This document shows, one piece after another, positions 8,434-16,765 of a DNA stretch of 61,302 bases. Both the position numbers and the translations under genes were made by a program. How positions within the stretch are numbered: the stretch's first letter is position 1; each line of letters opens with the position of its first letter. Source of the stretch: CAYLXN01 sp964586855 (GTDB lineage: Bacteria; Patescibacteriota; Saccharimonadia; Saccharimonadales; Saccharimonadaceae). The stretch lies in contig CAZPHO010000003.1 of NCBI GenBank assembly GCA_964586855.1, forward strand, positions 1 through 61,302, given 5' to 3'. Under the pieces are notes generated by a model, which was not told the DNA's origin, ran no database searches, and saw only the letters and a program-made list of their open reading frames with translations.

Positions 8434-9198
8434 CTACCCTTCGTTATACCTTGGTGACTGACCCTGACCTTTGCTGGTGTATAAATATGATACATTTTCA
8501 AAATCAGTTAGTGGCTGATTAATTGCTGAATCAGGATTGTAAAAATTATAATAAAGCTGCATAAGTTGCTTGGTTTCAAGTCGATTAGTATGAATCCCAA
8601 TCTGGATCAAGCCGTTTGAGACGATGTCAGTGCGGTGCTGGAGCTCTTCTTTGGCTTTAGTTAGGACGTTGCTACTAACTCGAACAACATTAGCATTGGC
8701 ACTGCTTTTTAATCTCGATACAGCTTGTTTAGTTTGTTCTTTGATTTCTGAAAAATCGCCACCAGTTGGGAAGTAAGGCACGGTGATATAAAAAGTTTTA
8801 TCCATAATATTAGCTTCTTGCGACAAGACGTCGATGTAGTTAATATAATCATCCATTAAAACATTTAGCAGCATGTTATCCTGTTGAGATCGAATTTTCA
8901 TTAATTTAGTTAAATATGGACCAATATCGACTTTTTTGGAGCGGATTAGAATTTGAACTGGAAAATAAAGCGAGTTAATAAAATTACGGTAAGCGTATTC
9001 AACGCCTTCACGTTCGGCGTTGCTCATCAAATCGAAATTGATCGATTTACACTCGACCACTGCCCGAAAACTACCGTCTTTCATGATCAATAAATTATCC
9101 CGAATCTCAGAAAAGTTGAGTTGGTTTTGGGTAGAATTAGGGTTGCCGCCAGCCGATGGCTGTTGCTTGTTATTATTATCTTTTTTCTTATTATCCAT
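8434..9198 (-). CDS. T4SS-associated VirB4-companion protein
   Basis: A 254-residue soluble protein lying between PrgI and VirB4, with 9-base gaps on each side. After a low-complexity Asn/Gln-rich start it has a segment LLIMKDGSFRAVVECKSINF and later HTNRLETKQLMQLYYNFYNP. These are typical of the N-terminal region of TraC/VirB4-like proteins encoded before the ATPase in Gram-positive conjugative elements. It lacks Walker motifs. I infer that it acts with VirB4 at the membrane face. A separated N-domain is the other possibility, but it has its own Shine-Dalgarno (AAGGAAAA) and a natural end. Confidence 0.7.
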   Translation of the reverse strand: MDNKKKDNNNKQQPSAGGNPNSTQNQLNFSEIRDNLLIMKDGSFRAVVECKSINFDLMSNAEREGVEYAYRNFINSLYFPVQILIRSKKVDIGPYLTKLMKIRSQQDNMLLNVLMDDYINYIDVLSQEANIMDKTFYITVPYFPTGGDFSEIKEQTKQAVSRLKSSANANVVRVSSNVLTKAKEELQHRTDIVSNGLIQIGIHTNRLETKQLMQLYYNFYNPDSAINQPLTDFENVSYLYTSKGQGQSPRYNEG

Positions 9199-9207
9199 AT
9201 GTTTTCC

Positions 9208-10224
9208 TTAACGTCTTAATGAGATTACTACTTCTTCTTGATTGTCGGCCACTGACAGTCGTTGGTTGATTTTGCGGGCCTCAGAGGCGATAGCTTCGAT
9301 TGATAAGTTCTCGTTGGTGGCTAAGCGCTGTAAGTCTTGAGGTAGATCTTGGAGGGTTTGAGGGGTGGTGGTTGGTTGAATGACGGTTTGGCGAATCCCT
9401 GATTGGTATGGCTGGAGTGACTGGTTTTTGAGAGCATCGTCTGGCTGATCGAACATTATTTCATTTGGCTGGACGATATTGCTAGTTTGACTTGTAGGAA
9501 CTGGTCGTGGCTGCTGGCTAGGGACTGGGGTTGGTTGAGTAAAATCCGAGCTAGTGATGGGCTGTGGTTGTGGTGGAGTTGGCAGTTGATTACTATAATT
9601 AACCTGGTCGGCCAGTGGATATTGATCGGCTGGAGTCTCGTTTTGAAGATTATCAACTAACTGCTGGCGCTTCTCTTGATCGCGTTCGGCAATGATTTGA
9701 TTAAAATTTTGACTAACTAAACCAGTATCATCATGAATATCTTGAGTTGAGTCAGTTTCTTTTATGAAATTAGCATTAAATGGTGAATTAAGTTCAATTC
9801 CCCTGATTGAACGACCTTCAGAGTCGATGACATTGGCTAGGAAGGAAAACTGTTCTTGGGCTTGTTCGAAGGTTAGGTCTTTAATTTCAGGCTCTTTTTC
9901 GGTGTTGTCAGGCACGTAAATTTCAACTAATTGAATAATTCCATCTGGATCCCAGAGTTTTTTTCGTGGTTTGAGATAAAAAGAGATAATCGATAGGAAA
10001 TATAACTCCATCGGTTGGTCTTTTTTCAAAGGCAGGGCTAAAACCAATAAGACAATTGCTGGGAGTAGTGGAAGAACAGCTAGCGGCAAAAAAACCGTGC
10101 CAGCAAAGTAAGTTAAACCAGCCGCAATCGTAAAGCCAACTAAATAAAAAAACTGCCTAGCAGTAAAAGGACCGAGTAATTTATCATCGGCCTCAACATC
10201 TTGGGGAACTTTATAGCTAGCCAT
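9208..10224 (-). CDS. PrgI/VirB3-like membrane protein with long Gln/Pro-rich tail
   Basis: A 338-residue protein. Residues 1-100 match the PrgI family: MASYKVPQDVEADDKLLGPF, then paired membrane spans at about 26-47 and 48-68, ending with a cytosolic FYLKPRKKLWDPDG motif. PrgI is the VirB3-equivalent that docks VirB4. The last ~230 residues are a hydrophilic Gln/Pro/Thr-rich extension that the family usually lacks. The gene has its own leaderless promoter and heads the PrgI-companion-VirB4 unit. Confidence 0.85.
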   Translation of the reverse strand: MASYKVPQDVEADDKLLGPFTARQFFYLVGFTIAAGLTYFAGTVFLPLAVLPLLPAIVLLVLALPLKKDQPMELYFLSIISFYLKPRKKLWDPDGIIQLVEIYVPDNTEKEPEIKDLTFEQAQEQFSFLANVIDSEGRSIRGIELNSPFNANFIKETDSTQDIHDDTGLVSQNFNQIIAERDQEKRQQLVDNLQNETPADQYPLADQVNYSNQLPTPPQPQPITSSDFTQPTPVPSQQPRPVPTSQTSNIVQPNEIMFDQPDDALKNQSLQPYQSGIRQTVIQPTTTPQTLQDLPQDLQRLATNENLSIEAIASEARKINQRLSVADNQEEVVISLRR

Positions 10225-10231
10225 TAGCTCT

Positions 10232-10237
10232 ATTATA
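10232..10237 (-). promoter_or_regulatory. -10 box of leaderless promoter for the PrgI gene
   Basis: TATAAT on the minus strand ends 7 bases (AGAGCTA) before the ATG of the PrgI gene. There is no Shine-Dalgarno. A weak A/T-rich -35 region precedes it. It would start a separate PrgI-VirB4 transcript inside the T4SS cluster. Confidence 0.6.
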
Positions 10238-10265
10238 CTCGATTAGTGGGAAAAAATAAAGATTT

Positions 10266-10832
10266 TTACCAATCGCCGGGTGTTTGGTAAAGAGTTGCTC
10301 CGTCGCGCGAGACGACTGAAGTCAAATCACTGTCGCCGACACTAGAGTTGGTAGTTTCTATGACGACTGCTGGCATTGATTGAATATATAACTTGCAATT
10401 ATGGAAAATACCAGTTTGAACTTGATATAGCTCAAGCATCTCAGCGCTCATCGGCTCTTCAGTGCAATTACTTTTAGTGATATCAAAGTTAATAATTCGT
10501 TGACCAGTTGCTTTCAGGCCTTCAAAAACAGCCAGTCGGATGTGTTTTTGACGGCGCTGAGTTAAGAACGGAAATTTAGCCGACAGTTCTTGAGTGTTGC
10601 CCAAAGTTACCTCTTCGATGCTCGCTAACTGCTTAGCTTGGTCGTTAATTGCATCAGCTTCAGCAGCACTGGTTTTTTCCTCATAAGCCTGCTGAGTGAT
10701 TGGTAGGCGCTCTTGATTGGCTGTGCTGTTGGGGTTTAGTTTTTGAAACAAGCCAATGGCAGTTAAGACAAAAACTACCACCACTAAGCCAATTATGGCA
10801 TAGCGTTTGAGTTTTTCTGTGTCTGGATTCAT
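10266..10832 (-). CDS. T4SS-cluster single-span membrane protein, unknown function
   Basis: A 188-residue protein with a cytosolic N-terminus, one transmembrane helix (about residues 12-28, IIGLVVVVFVLTAIGLF) and an extracytoplasmic domain with two cysteines (SNCTEEP and HNCKLY) that could form a disulphide. I do not recognise the family. The topology resembles VirB8-like bitopic components, but sequence similarity is not evident. Its start overlaps the upstream stop (ATGA), so it is translated with the PEGA protein. Confidence 0.7.
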   Translation of the reverse strand: MNPDTEKLKRYAIIGLVVVVFVLTAIGLFQKLNPNSTANQERLPITQQAYEEKTSAAEADAINDQAKQLASIEEVTLGNTQELSAKFPFLTQRRQKHIRLAVFEGLKATGQRIINFDITKSNCTEEPMSAEMLELYQVQTGIFHNCKLYIQSMPAVVIETTNSSVGDSDLTSVVSRDGATLYQTPGDW

Positions 10833-11413
10833 GGCTCTACCTCAGCAAAAGTAATTTTATAAACATCTTTAAGCCCCGATTGATTTAAATGCTTTTCAAG
10901 ATCGGCAGCAGTTTGGTTGCAAGCCTTGACATCACCGCTCAGGTTAATCAACAGAAAATTATAGAAATCAGCTCGGGCGTGCAGCTGACAACCAGTGGCT
11001 GACTTAGGAAGTTTAGTGATATGGTTTGTGAAATAGCCAGTGGCTTTTTCTTCTCGACCAGTCAAGTAGCGCCGGACAGCTTTGTCATAATCAGGGTCGC
11101 CTTTCTGGGCTCGCCAGTCAAAAGCTTCTTTTATAATCGGCTCAAGCCGATACATTAACTGGTCATCGAAAATTAAATTATATTTAAATTCAGCAGTGCG
11201 AAAGCCAAACCGCTCAACTTTAATAGTGTGAACTCCTGGTTTGAAAGCTCGCTTTTGATAAGCTTTCATTTGTTTTCCATCGACGTAAACAGTAGCATCA
11301 CCCGGTGAGGTTATGACGGTTAGCGAAATGGTAGCCAAATTATAAATCATCACCCCAACAGTTAAAACTATCAAGGCAACGGCGGAAATGATAATTAAGC
11401 GACGATTGCTCAT
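10829..11413 (-). CDS. PEGA-domain single-span membrane protein
   Basis: A 194-residue protein with an N-terminal membrane anchor (about 5-27) followed by a PEGA-type beta domain: SPGDATVYVDGKQMK, then KPGVHTIKVERFGF. PEGA domains occur in surface and envelope proteins and often bind wall or other envelope parts. The C-terminal region has two cysteines (GCQLHAR, KACNQTA). It is ATGA-coupled at both ends to its neighbours, so the three small bitopic proteins are likely made together as envelope parts of the machine. Confidence 0.75.
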   Translation of the reverse strand: MSNRRLIIISAVALIVLTVGVMIYNLATISLTVITSPGDATVYVDGKQMKAYQKRAFKPGVHTIKVERFGFRTAEFKYNLIFDDQLMYRLEPIIKEAFDWRAQKGDPDYDKAVRRYLTGREEKATGYFTNHITKLPKSATGCQLHARADFYNFLLINLSGDVKACNQTAADLEKHLNQSGLKDVYKITFAEVEP

Positions 11414-11949
11414 ATCTTGATTTGCTCCACAATTTTACCACTTGAATTTTTGATGATTAAATCTGAAACTCCAGGTCTAATTGAGGTATCATCAATTTCA
11501 ACTATAAAGTGAGTATCGTCTTTTAGGTAGACTGTGAATTTAGCGATATTTTGGCCGCTGTCAGATATATTCATTTCGTAAGAATCTTTTTTAATTCGGA
11601 TGATTCCTGATTTGTCCGGATAATTTTTAGAAGCAAAAGCCGTAAAAGCTGACTCAAAGCCTTGCTGTTTTGGATAGCTTAAGCCTGATTCAGATAAAAC
11701 TCTTAATCCAAGATAAAAACGTTCAGTTTGGCCACAGCCTGGCTCACCACAATAATTACTATTTTCAAAGTAAGCCTCACCTGAGATTGGATCAGTTTTT
11801 CTAATACCTGATAGGTGTTCTTCGGCAGCTTGTTGTTGCTTGGTGTTTTGAGATTGTTTAACAACCTGAAAAACTACAATTGCAATAACTACTACGGCAA
11901 TAATTCCAATTCCAAATCCAATTTTCTTTTGGTCAGCTGATAATTTCAT
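11410..11949 (-). CDS. T4SS-cluster single-span membrane protein, unknown function
   Basis: A 179-residue protein with an N-terminal membrane helix (about 10-30, IGFGIGIIAVVVIAIVVFQV) and an outer domain containing SNYCGEPGCGQ, a short cysteine pair that could bind metal or form a disulphide. Family unknown. Its start overlaps the stop of the upstream hydrolase gene (TAATG) and its own stop overlaps the next start (ATGA). Confidence 0.7.
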   Translation of the reverse strand: MKLSADQKKIGFGIGIIAVVVIAIVVFQVVKQSQNTKQQQAAEEHLSGIRKTDPISGEAYFENSNYCGEPGCGQTERFYLGLRVLSESGLSYPKQQGFESAFTAFASKNYPDKSGIIRIKKDSYEMNISDSGQNIAKFTVYLKDDTHFIVEIDDTSIRPGVSDLIIKNSSGKIVEQIKI

Positions 11950-13844
11950 TAAATTGCTGTTGCTCCATTATAAATTCCGTAAATACCACCGCCTCCGTTC
12001 ATCATTGCTTTAGCGATAATATAAGGATCCCAACCACTGTCGTCGCGCGGATCAGCCCATGGTTTATAAGGTTGGCCAATGATAAATTTACCATCACTAG
12101 TTTTAGCTCGAATTACAATGAAATGAGGCTTGGGCATCGGGCTGTTAGGAACTCCACGTCCAGACACATAAGCTACACCACCTTTATCTAAGATTGCGTT
12201 AATTTGAGCAATAATCGCCCCCTGACTGCTCTTGTTAATAGTGCTGGAAGTGAAGCCAAATTTTTTCTTCATCAGGGAGACAGCTGGTTCAGCCATGGTT
12301 CCACCAGAGTAATCAATACCACCAGCGGCTTTAAAATCAGCAGCTGCTTCAGCTGGAGTATAAATCTTACCAGTTAAGGCAGTAACAATCATTGCCATGG
12401 CGGTTGGTCCACAGCCAGAATCACTCATAGTATCGCCATTGTAGGCGATATTCGCCCAATCATCAGCTTGACCTGAGCCTAAATTTTGACGAAAAACCAA
12501 AAAGCTGCCTTCTGGGATAACACCTGAACCTTTAACATCATTCCACTCAATCGCGTTGCCGGTTAAGTTGCTTGAACCAACGATATTACTTCCTGGGGAG
12601 AAGCAGTAATCTACACCACTAGTGGACGTAGGAGTACCGCCATTTCCTCCAGTGGATATTGCTACTCCATCAAGTTTGACGCCTGTTCCGTCAGGAATAG
12701 TTCCTTTGAAGGCAGCATAATACTCTTCAGCGGGCTTGCCTCGAACCCTGATGACTTTCTCATCACTATCAGCTGAGCCTTCATAACCATCATGGAATAT
12801 AATAGCGTTCTTCATTGGGTCGTTTGGAACAGCAGCCATTTTTTTGAGTGTCGATGAATAGCTTTCCGCTAGTTCTTTAGCAGTGAATTCTAGTTGCATA
12901 TTAAAATCAATAATTGTTCGCTTAGTCTCTTTAGCGAATTTAATTAATTGTTGTTGGCGGCCGCTATATGTCCATTGAGCTAGGCCAAAACCTACTCCTG
13001 GCACAGGCACGTAACTAGCGTCTGCTTGTTTACCAACATTCTCAATTTTTCCTGGCAGAAAACCAGACTCTTGTTTAAAGTTTCCAGCGATACCAGCAGC
13101 TTGAGCCAGAGTCATTCCCATTTTTTCAGTGAAGAAGCGTAGAATTTTCTCTAAATTGTCATTGCCGACAATATCACTTGCTCCATTGGGGTTACTGCCA
13201 CCAGCAGCTGGATTGGGAATACACCGCTCAGGGTTGTAAAACAGAATATTGTTATTAGAGTGATAGATTAAGTCAACTGGTTGATATCTAGAGTTAGTTC
13301 GGTCGAGCGTCTGCTGTTCTCTTGCAGCTATCTGAGTTAAATCAAGAGTAGAGCCGTCTCCAATAGTTAAAATATTCATCTGGCCAGATTTGGTGCCGAA
13401 ACTATCAACCTGAGCTTGATCTTTAACTAGTAAACTAATTACCATCGTGCCGTCATCTTTAACAATGGTTTTGCTATTAGAATCGACAACCACGCACATT
13501 TTGTTATCCCAGCTAGTGCCAGTGCCAGTGATCCGGATTTTGGTGCCATAAGGAACTTGAGTCGGTGCGGCGCAGACAGTTTCCTCAGTGTAGAGCTGGC
13601 GACCCTTGCTGTCGGTTTTCTTATTGCTGGTGATGGTAAAAGCAGTGAATGAAGCATTGGCAGCTTTGTTGGTGGTAAAAGTGTAGTTAGTGCCGTTGGC
13701 TGATTTGATCTCGACGCCGTTAGTCGGGTCTGGGGCGACTTGAGCCTGAGTGACTGGAATTAAAATATTTTGCAGACTAATTAAACCAGCAAGCAATAAT
13801 CCGCTCGTTTTCATAAGTTGTTTTCTGGTCACAAATTGTTTCAT
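11949..13844 (-). CDS. Secreted multidomain cell-wall hydrolase: lysozyme-like plus C39-like peptidase
   Basis: 631 residues with a signal peptide (cleavage near TQA-QVA, ~35). Residues ~60-160 resemble a 3D/double-psi-barrel module (VPYGTKIRITG...VVVDSN; tentative). Residues ~228-365 resemble the phage-tail lysozyme-like family (LAQAAGIAGNFKQESGF, with catalytic Glu in QES, and GFGLAQWTYSGRQ). Residues ~455-630 resemble a C39-like cysteine peptidase with Cys478 in SGCGPTAMAM and His574 in PHFIVIRA. It would cut glycan and peptide to pass the machine through a wall, a VirB1-like role. Confidence 0.82.
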   Translation of the reverse strand: MKQFVTRKQLMKTSGLLLAGLISLQNILIPVTQAQVAPDPTNGVEIKSANGTNYTFTTNKAANASFTAFTITSNKKTDSKGRQLYTEETVCAAPTQVPYGTKIRITGTGTSWDNKMCVVVDSNSKTIVKDDGTMVISLLVKDQAQVDSFGTKSGQMNILTIGDGSTLDLTQIAAREQQTLDRTNSRYQPVDLIYHSNNNILFYNPERCIPNPAAGGSNPNGASDIVGNDNLEKILRFFTEKMGMTLAQAAGIAGNFKQESGFLPGKIENVGKQADASYVPVPGVGFGLAQWTYSGRQQQLIKFAKETKRTIIDFNMQLEFTAKELAESYSSTLKKMAAVPNDPMKNAIIFHDGYEGSADSDEKVIRVRGKPAEEYYAAFKGTIPDGTGVKLDGVAISTGGNGGTPTSTSGVDYCFSPGSNIVGSSNLTGNAIEWNDVKGSGVIPEGSFLVFRQNLGSGQADDWANIAYNGDTMSDSGCGPTAMAMIVTALTGKIYTPAEAAADFKAAGGIDYSGGTMAEPAVSLMKKKFGFTSSTINKSSQGAIIAQINAILDKGGVAYVSGRGVPNSPMPKPHFIVIRAKTSDGKFIIGQPYKPWADPRDDSGWDPYIIAKAMMNGGGGIYGIYNGATAI

Positions 13845-13894
13845 AGTAGCTCTTTCATTTTACCATAATCAAAATTAATTGACTATGACTATTA

Positions 13895-16714
13895 TCATTT
13901 TACTGGCCGGGCATACTCCCAATGCCAAGGCTCGGGGTTGGATCCACCCTGTCTGGCCCAAGCTGGGTTAACGAAGCCATAAGTTGGAGCGTTGGCCGTC
14001 ATCCATTTATATTGTTCGGATTGGTAGTTATTGATTCCCCCAGCTAGGTCGACCGCCAATCCCCAGCCATGGTTGGAGGTGCCAGGAACTGCACAAATAC
14101 TGCCTTTGTTTTGGCGACATATGACCTGAGCTTGGTAGCTGCGATAACTATCGGTCATGACAATATTGCTGCCAAACTTAGCTTTGTAGGCGGTGTTTAA
14201 AGTCGTAATCGCCGCCGCCGCATCAGCGTGTAACCGGTGGTTGGGCATAAAGGAAACGGCTGTTAGTTTGTCGCTTGGGATTTTACCGTTACTAAAGCCG
14301 CCCCAGCCGCTGTTTTGGGCTTCGGAGAGAGTTGCAGCACTAGTTGAGCTAGTGGCGGAAGTGTTGGTGGTTGGATTGGAGTCAGTAGCAGCGCCACTAG
14401 TATTAGTCGCCATGACTGGGCTGTCACTTTGCATGTTTTCCAACTGGCTGTCAGTGATAAAATTAGCAAACAGCGTTTTTTGATCATTCGTAGCTAAACA
14501 GAGTGATTTGTCGGCTAGCTTAGCGCTAGTTTCAAGCGGGTTTTGGTTGACGCACTGGTCGGTGTAGGTTTTGAATTCGTCAGTTGGCTCAAGCGCACAG
14601 TTACGACCGTTAGCGTCACAACTGCTGGCTTTAATTTGGCCGCTAGCCTCGAGTTGATCGACAATTTTTGGTAAAGGATTGTCATCAGCCTTAACATCAA
14701 CACCGTAATGAATATTACACAGCGGGTCGACTGCTACTTCCTGACCATTAGCCAGAGCTTGGTTGAAAGCTAAAACATCCGGATCTTCGCAATAAGCAAA
14801 ACTGTCTAAATCCTGAGCCATAGCTTTGGTTTGGCTCAAGGGAGCGATTGAGGCTAGTGACTGATTGGAAATTCGAAAAATTGCTCCCAGAAAGCTGTTG
14901 GCGGAAGTTGATCGAGCCAGCGGTGCTAAGTTTAGCATCAAACTACCAAGCATGGTATTGGGTGAAGTGGTGTCAAAAGGACTGCGCTGTTGACGATCGT
15001 ATTGATTGCGCTGAGCAACCAAGGTCCGTTGTTCGGCCAGGTAAGCCACGGCTTGAGTTTTGGTCAAGATTGGATTGCCGCGCATCGAGGCTTGCCGACC
15101 AAGTAAATAGCCAGCGCCAGCAATCAGGGCGTTGCCCAAATCCTCCCCTGTTGTTCCTGGTGAGACTCGACGCCCAGTCATAGCTGAAAGAGTGCTGTTG
15201 GTTAAAGTTTTGGTGGTGTTTTGATCGAGAATTTGGTTAATATCGCTACCAAAAGCACCACCGAGCAAAAACCGACTTAATAGCGATGGAATTAGACTAA
15301 AGAATTCGCCAAAATTAGTTTTAGTAAAATCGCTGACTTTACATAGCCCAAGTGCGGCTTTGCCAGTCAAGGTTTCAGAAAAATCTTTGATGGTTTTCAG
15401 GACTCGGGAGTTAGTTTGATTGGCACCAACGACGTATTTTTGGGCGACCAAATCAAGATTGCCGGTGTCGCCATAAGCCACCCATTGATAAGCATAAGAG
15501 TCGGAAGCAGATTCGGTAGTTGTGGCTTGGCCAGTGGCGTCGATGTAATTTTGGCCGCTATTGAGCCGCTTACCCCAATATTCGGTTTTGGTTGAGGAGG
15601 CTTTGCCGGCTTTAATTTGGTCAGCGTCAGATAAAAAAGCGCTGGTGAGCTTGGTTAATTGGTCGCGCTGGAGAGACTTATTGTAATCTTTTTGAAAAGT
15701 GCTGGTTTGGAGGGCGCCACAAACGGTATTGTTGGTCACAAAATTTGGCTCGACCAGAACTAAATTATCAAACTGATGATTGTCAGGTGTAATCTGCTCC
15801 TCATTTAATTTATCAGCGGTTTGATTTAGCTGATTTAGATTTTGACTAACTGAGTTAAAAATCGCTAAACTATCTTGATTATCGTCCGTAGCTTCCGGAG
15901 AATTGGAATTGAACCGATATTGGTCTTGATCTAATTTTGTGTAATCTAGCTCATTTTTCTGAAGCTCTTCGACTGAAATATCTTCTTGGCTTGAACCACC
16001 GAGGCCGTTTTTATTAATCTGCTGGTTTTGAGCGTTTTGCTGCCAGACAGCATCAGAAAAAGTAGCGTAACGACTAGCGGTTGCGCGGTTGAGAGCCATC
16101 ATCAAGTCTAAATCAGTTTTGGTGGCTTCGAGCAGCCTTGTCCCTGATAAGTCATCGTAATTTTTGTATTTGAATTTTGTCAGGCGCTGCTGGTCATTGG
16201 TCTCAACCTCAAACCCCTGCTGCTCGAGACTGGTTTTAAGTTTATCACTAACTGAATTATAGTCTTCGACCAGTTTGTATTTTGATACCGGTGCGCCAGA
16301 ACTGTTAATTTTGTGTTGCATGGCAATTTTTGAACGATTATTGATACTCACCTCTTGGTAGTTGAATTTATCAACTAAAGTCTGCGCCCAGTGCGTAATT
16401 AACAGCGGAAAAGGCGCGAATGACGCCAGTAAAAAAAGTCCACCACTGACGGCTCCAAGCAGCAGCATGGCCGGTGCAAATTGTTTAGCAGCTTTGAGAG
16501 ACTGCTGTGATTGAGCTAAAGCTGGCGCTAATTCTGGCTGTTTGAGATAGTTTGGAGTCAGTTCTTGCTGGCGATAATTTAGCCTCGGAATCGATTTGCC
16601 TCGACGGCTGGCACGCTGGTAGCGCAAATTAGGGTCAAATTCCAACTTTTCTAATTTTGGATTGACAACATACAAATCACTGTCTGAAGACTGGTCTGAC
16701 TTTTTTTTCTCCAT
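13895..16714 (-). CDS. Membrane-anchored protein with C-terminal VanY-type D,D-carboxypeptidase (M15)
   Basis: A 939-residue protein: a basic cytosolic N-terminus (~1-80), hydrophobic segments at ~85-115, and a long Asn/Gln-rich extracytoplasmic stalk with further weakly hydrophobic stretches (~480-550). The C-terminal M15 peptidase spans ~817-939 with the zinc motif SNHGWGLAVD (His882, Asp889) and EPWHWEY (Glu928, His931). M15 enzymes cleave D-Ala-D-Ala stem peptides. Fusion to a long membrane stalk in a T4SS operon is unusual. A good Shine-Dalgarno (AGGAG) supports the start. Confidence 0.85.
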   Translation of the reverse strand: MEKKKSDQSSDSDLYVVNPKLEKLEFDPNLRYQRASRRGKSIPRLNYRQQELTPNYLKQPELAPALAQSQQSLKAAKQFAPAMLLLGAVSGGLFLLASFAPFPLLITHWAQTLVDKFNYQEVSINNRSKIAMQHKINSSGAPVSKYKLVEDYNSVSDKLKTSLEQQGFEVETNDQQRLTKFKYKNYDDLSGTRLLEATKTDLDLMMALNRATASRYATFSDAVWQQNAQNQQINKNGLGGSSQEDISVEELQKNELDYTKLDQDQYRFNSNSPEATDDNQDSLAIFNSVSQNLNQLNQTADKLNEEQITPDNHQFDNLVLVEPNFVTNNTVCGALQTSTFQKDYNKSLQRDQLTKLTSAFLSDADQIKAGKASSTKTEYWGKRLNSGQNYIDATGQATTTESASDSYAYQWVAYGDTGNLDLVAQKYVVGANQTNSRVLKTIKDFSETLTGKAALGLCKVSDFTKTNFGEFFSLIPSLLSRFLLGGAFGSDINQILDQNTTKTLTNSTLSAMTGRRVSPGTTGEDLGNALIAGAGYLLGRQASMRGNPILTKTQAVAYLAEQRTLVAQRNQYDRQQRSPFDTTSPNTMLGSLMLNLAPLARSTSANSFLGAIFRISNQSLASIAPLSQTKAMAQDLDSFAYCEDPDVLAFNQALANGQEVAVDPLCNIHYGVDVKADDNPLPKIVDQLEASGQIKASSCDANGRNCALEPTDEFKTYTDQCVNQNPLETSAKLADKSLCLATNDQKTLFANFITDSQLENMQSDSPVMATNTSGAATDSNPTTNTSATSSTSAATLSEAQNSGWGGFSNGKIPSDKLTAVSFMPNHRLHADAAAAITTLNTAYKAKFGSNIVMTDSYRSYQAQVICRQNKGSICAVPGTSNHGWGLAVDLAGGINNYQSEQYKWMTANAPTYGFVNPAWARQGGSNPEPWHWEYARPVK

Positions 16715-16765
16715 GAGTAAACTCCTGTTGCTCTATATTTTAATATAAAACTTGATTTATAGCAA

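Noticed and set aside
6607..9198. Frameshifted single VirB4 gene
   Set aside because: The 254- and 605-residue frames each have their own ribosome site and natural ends, and the 605-residue protein already contains its own VirB4 N-domain.
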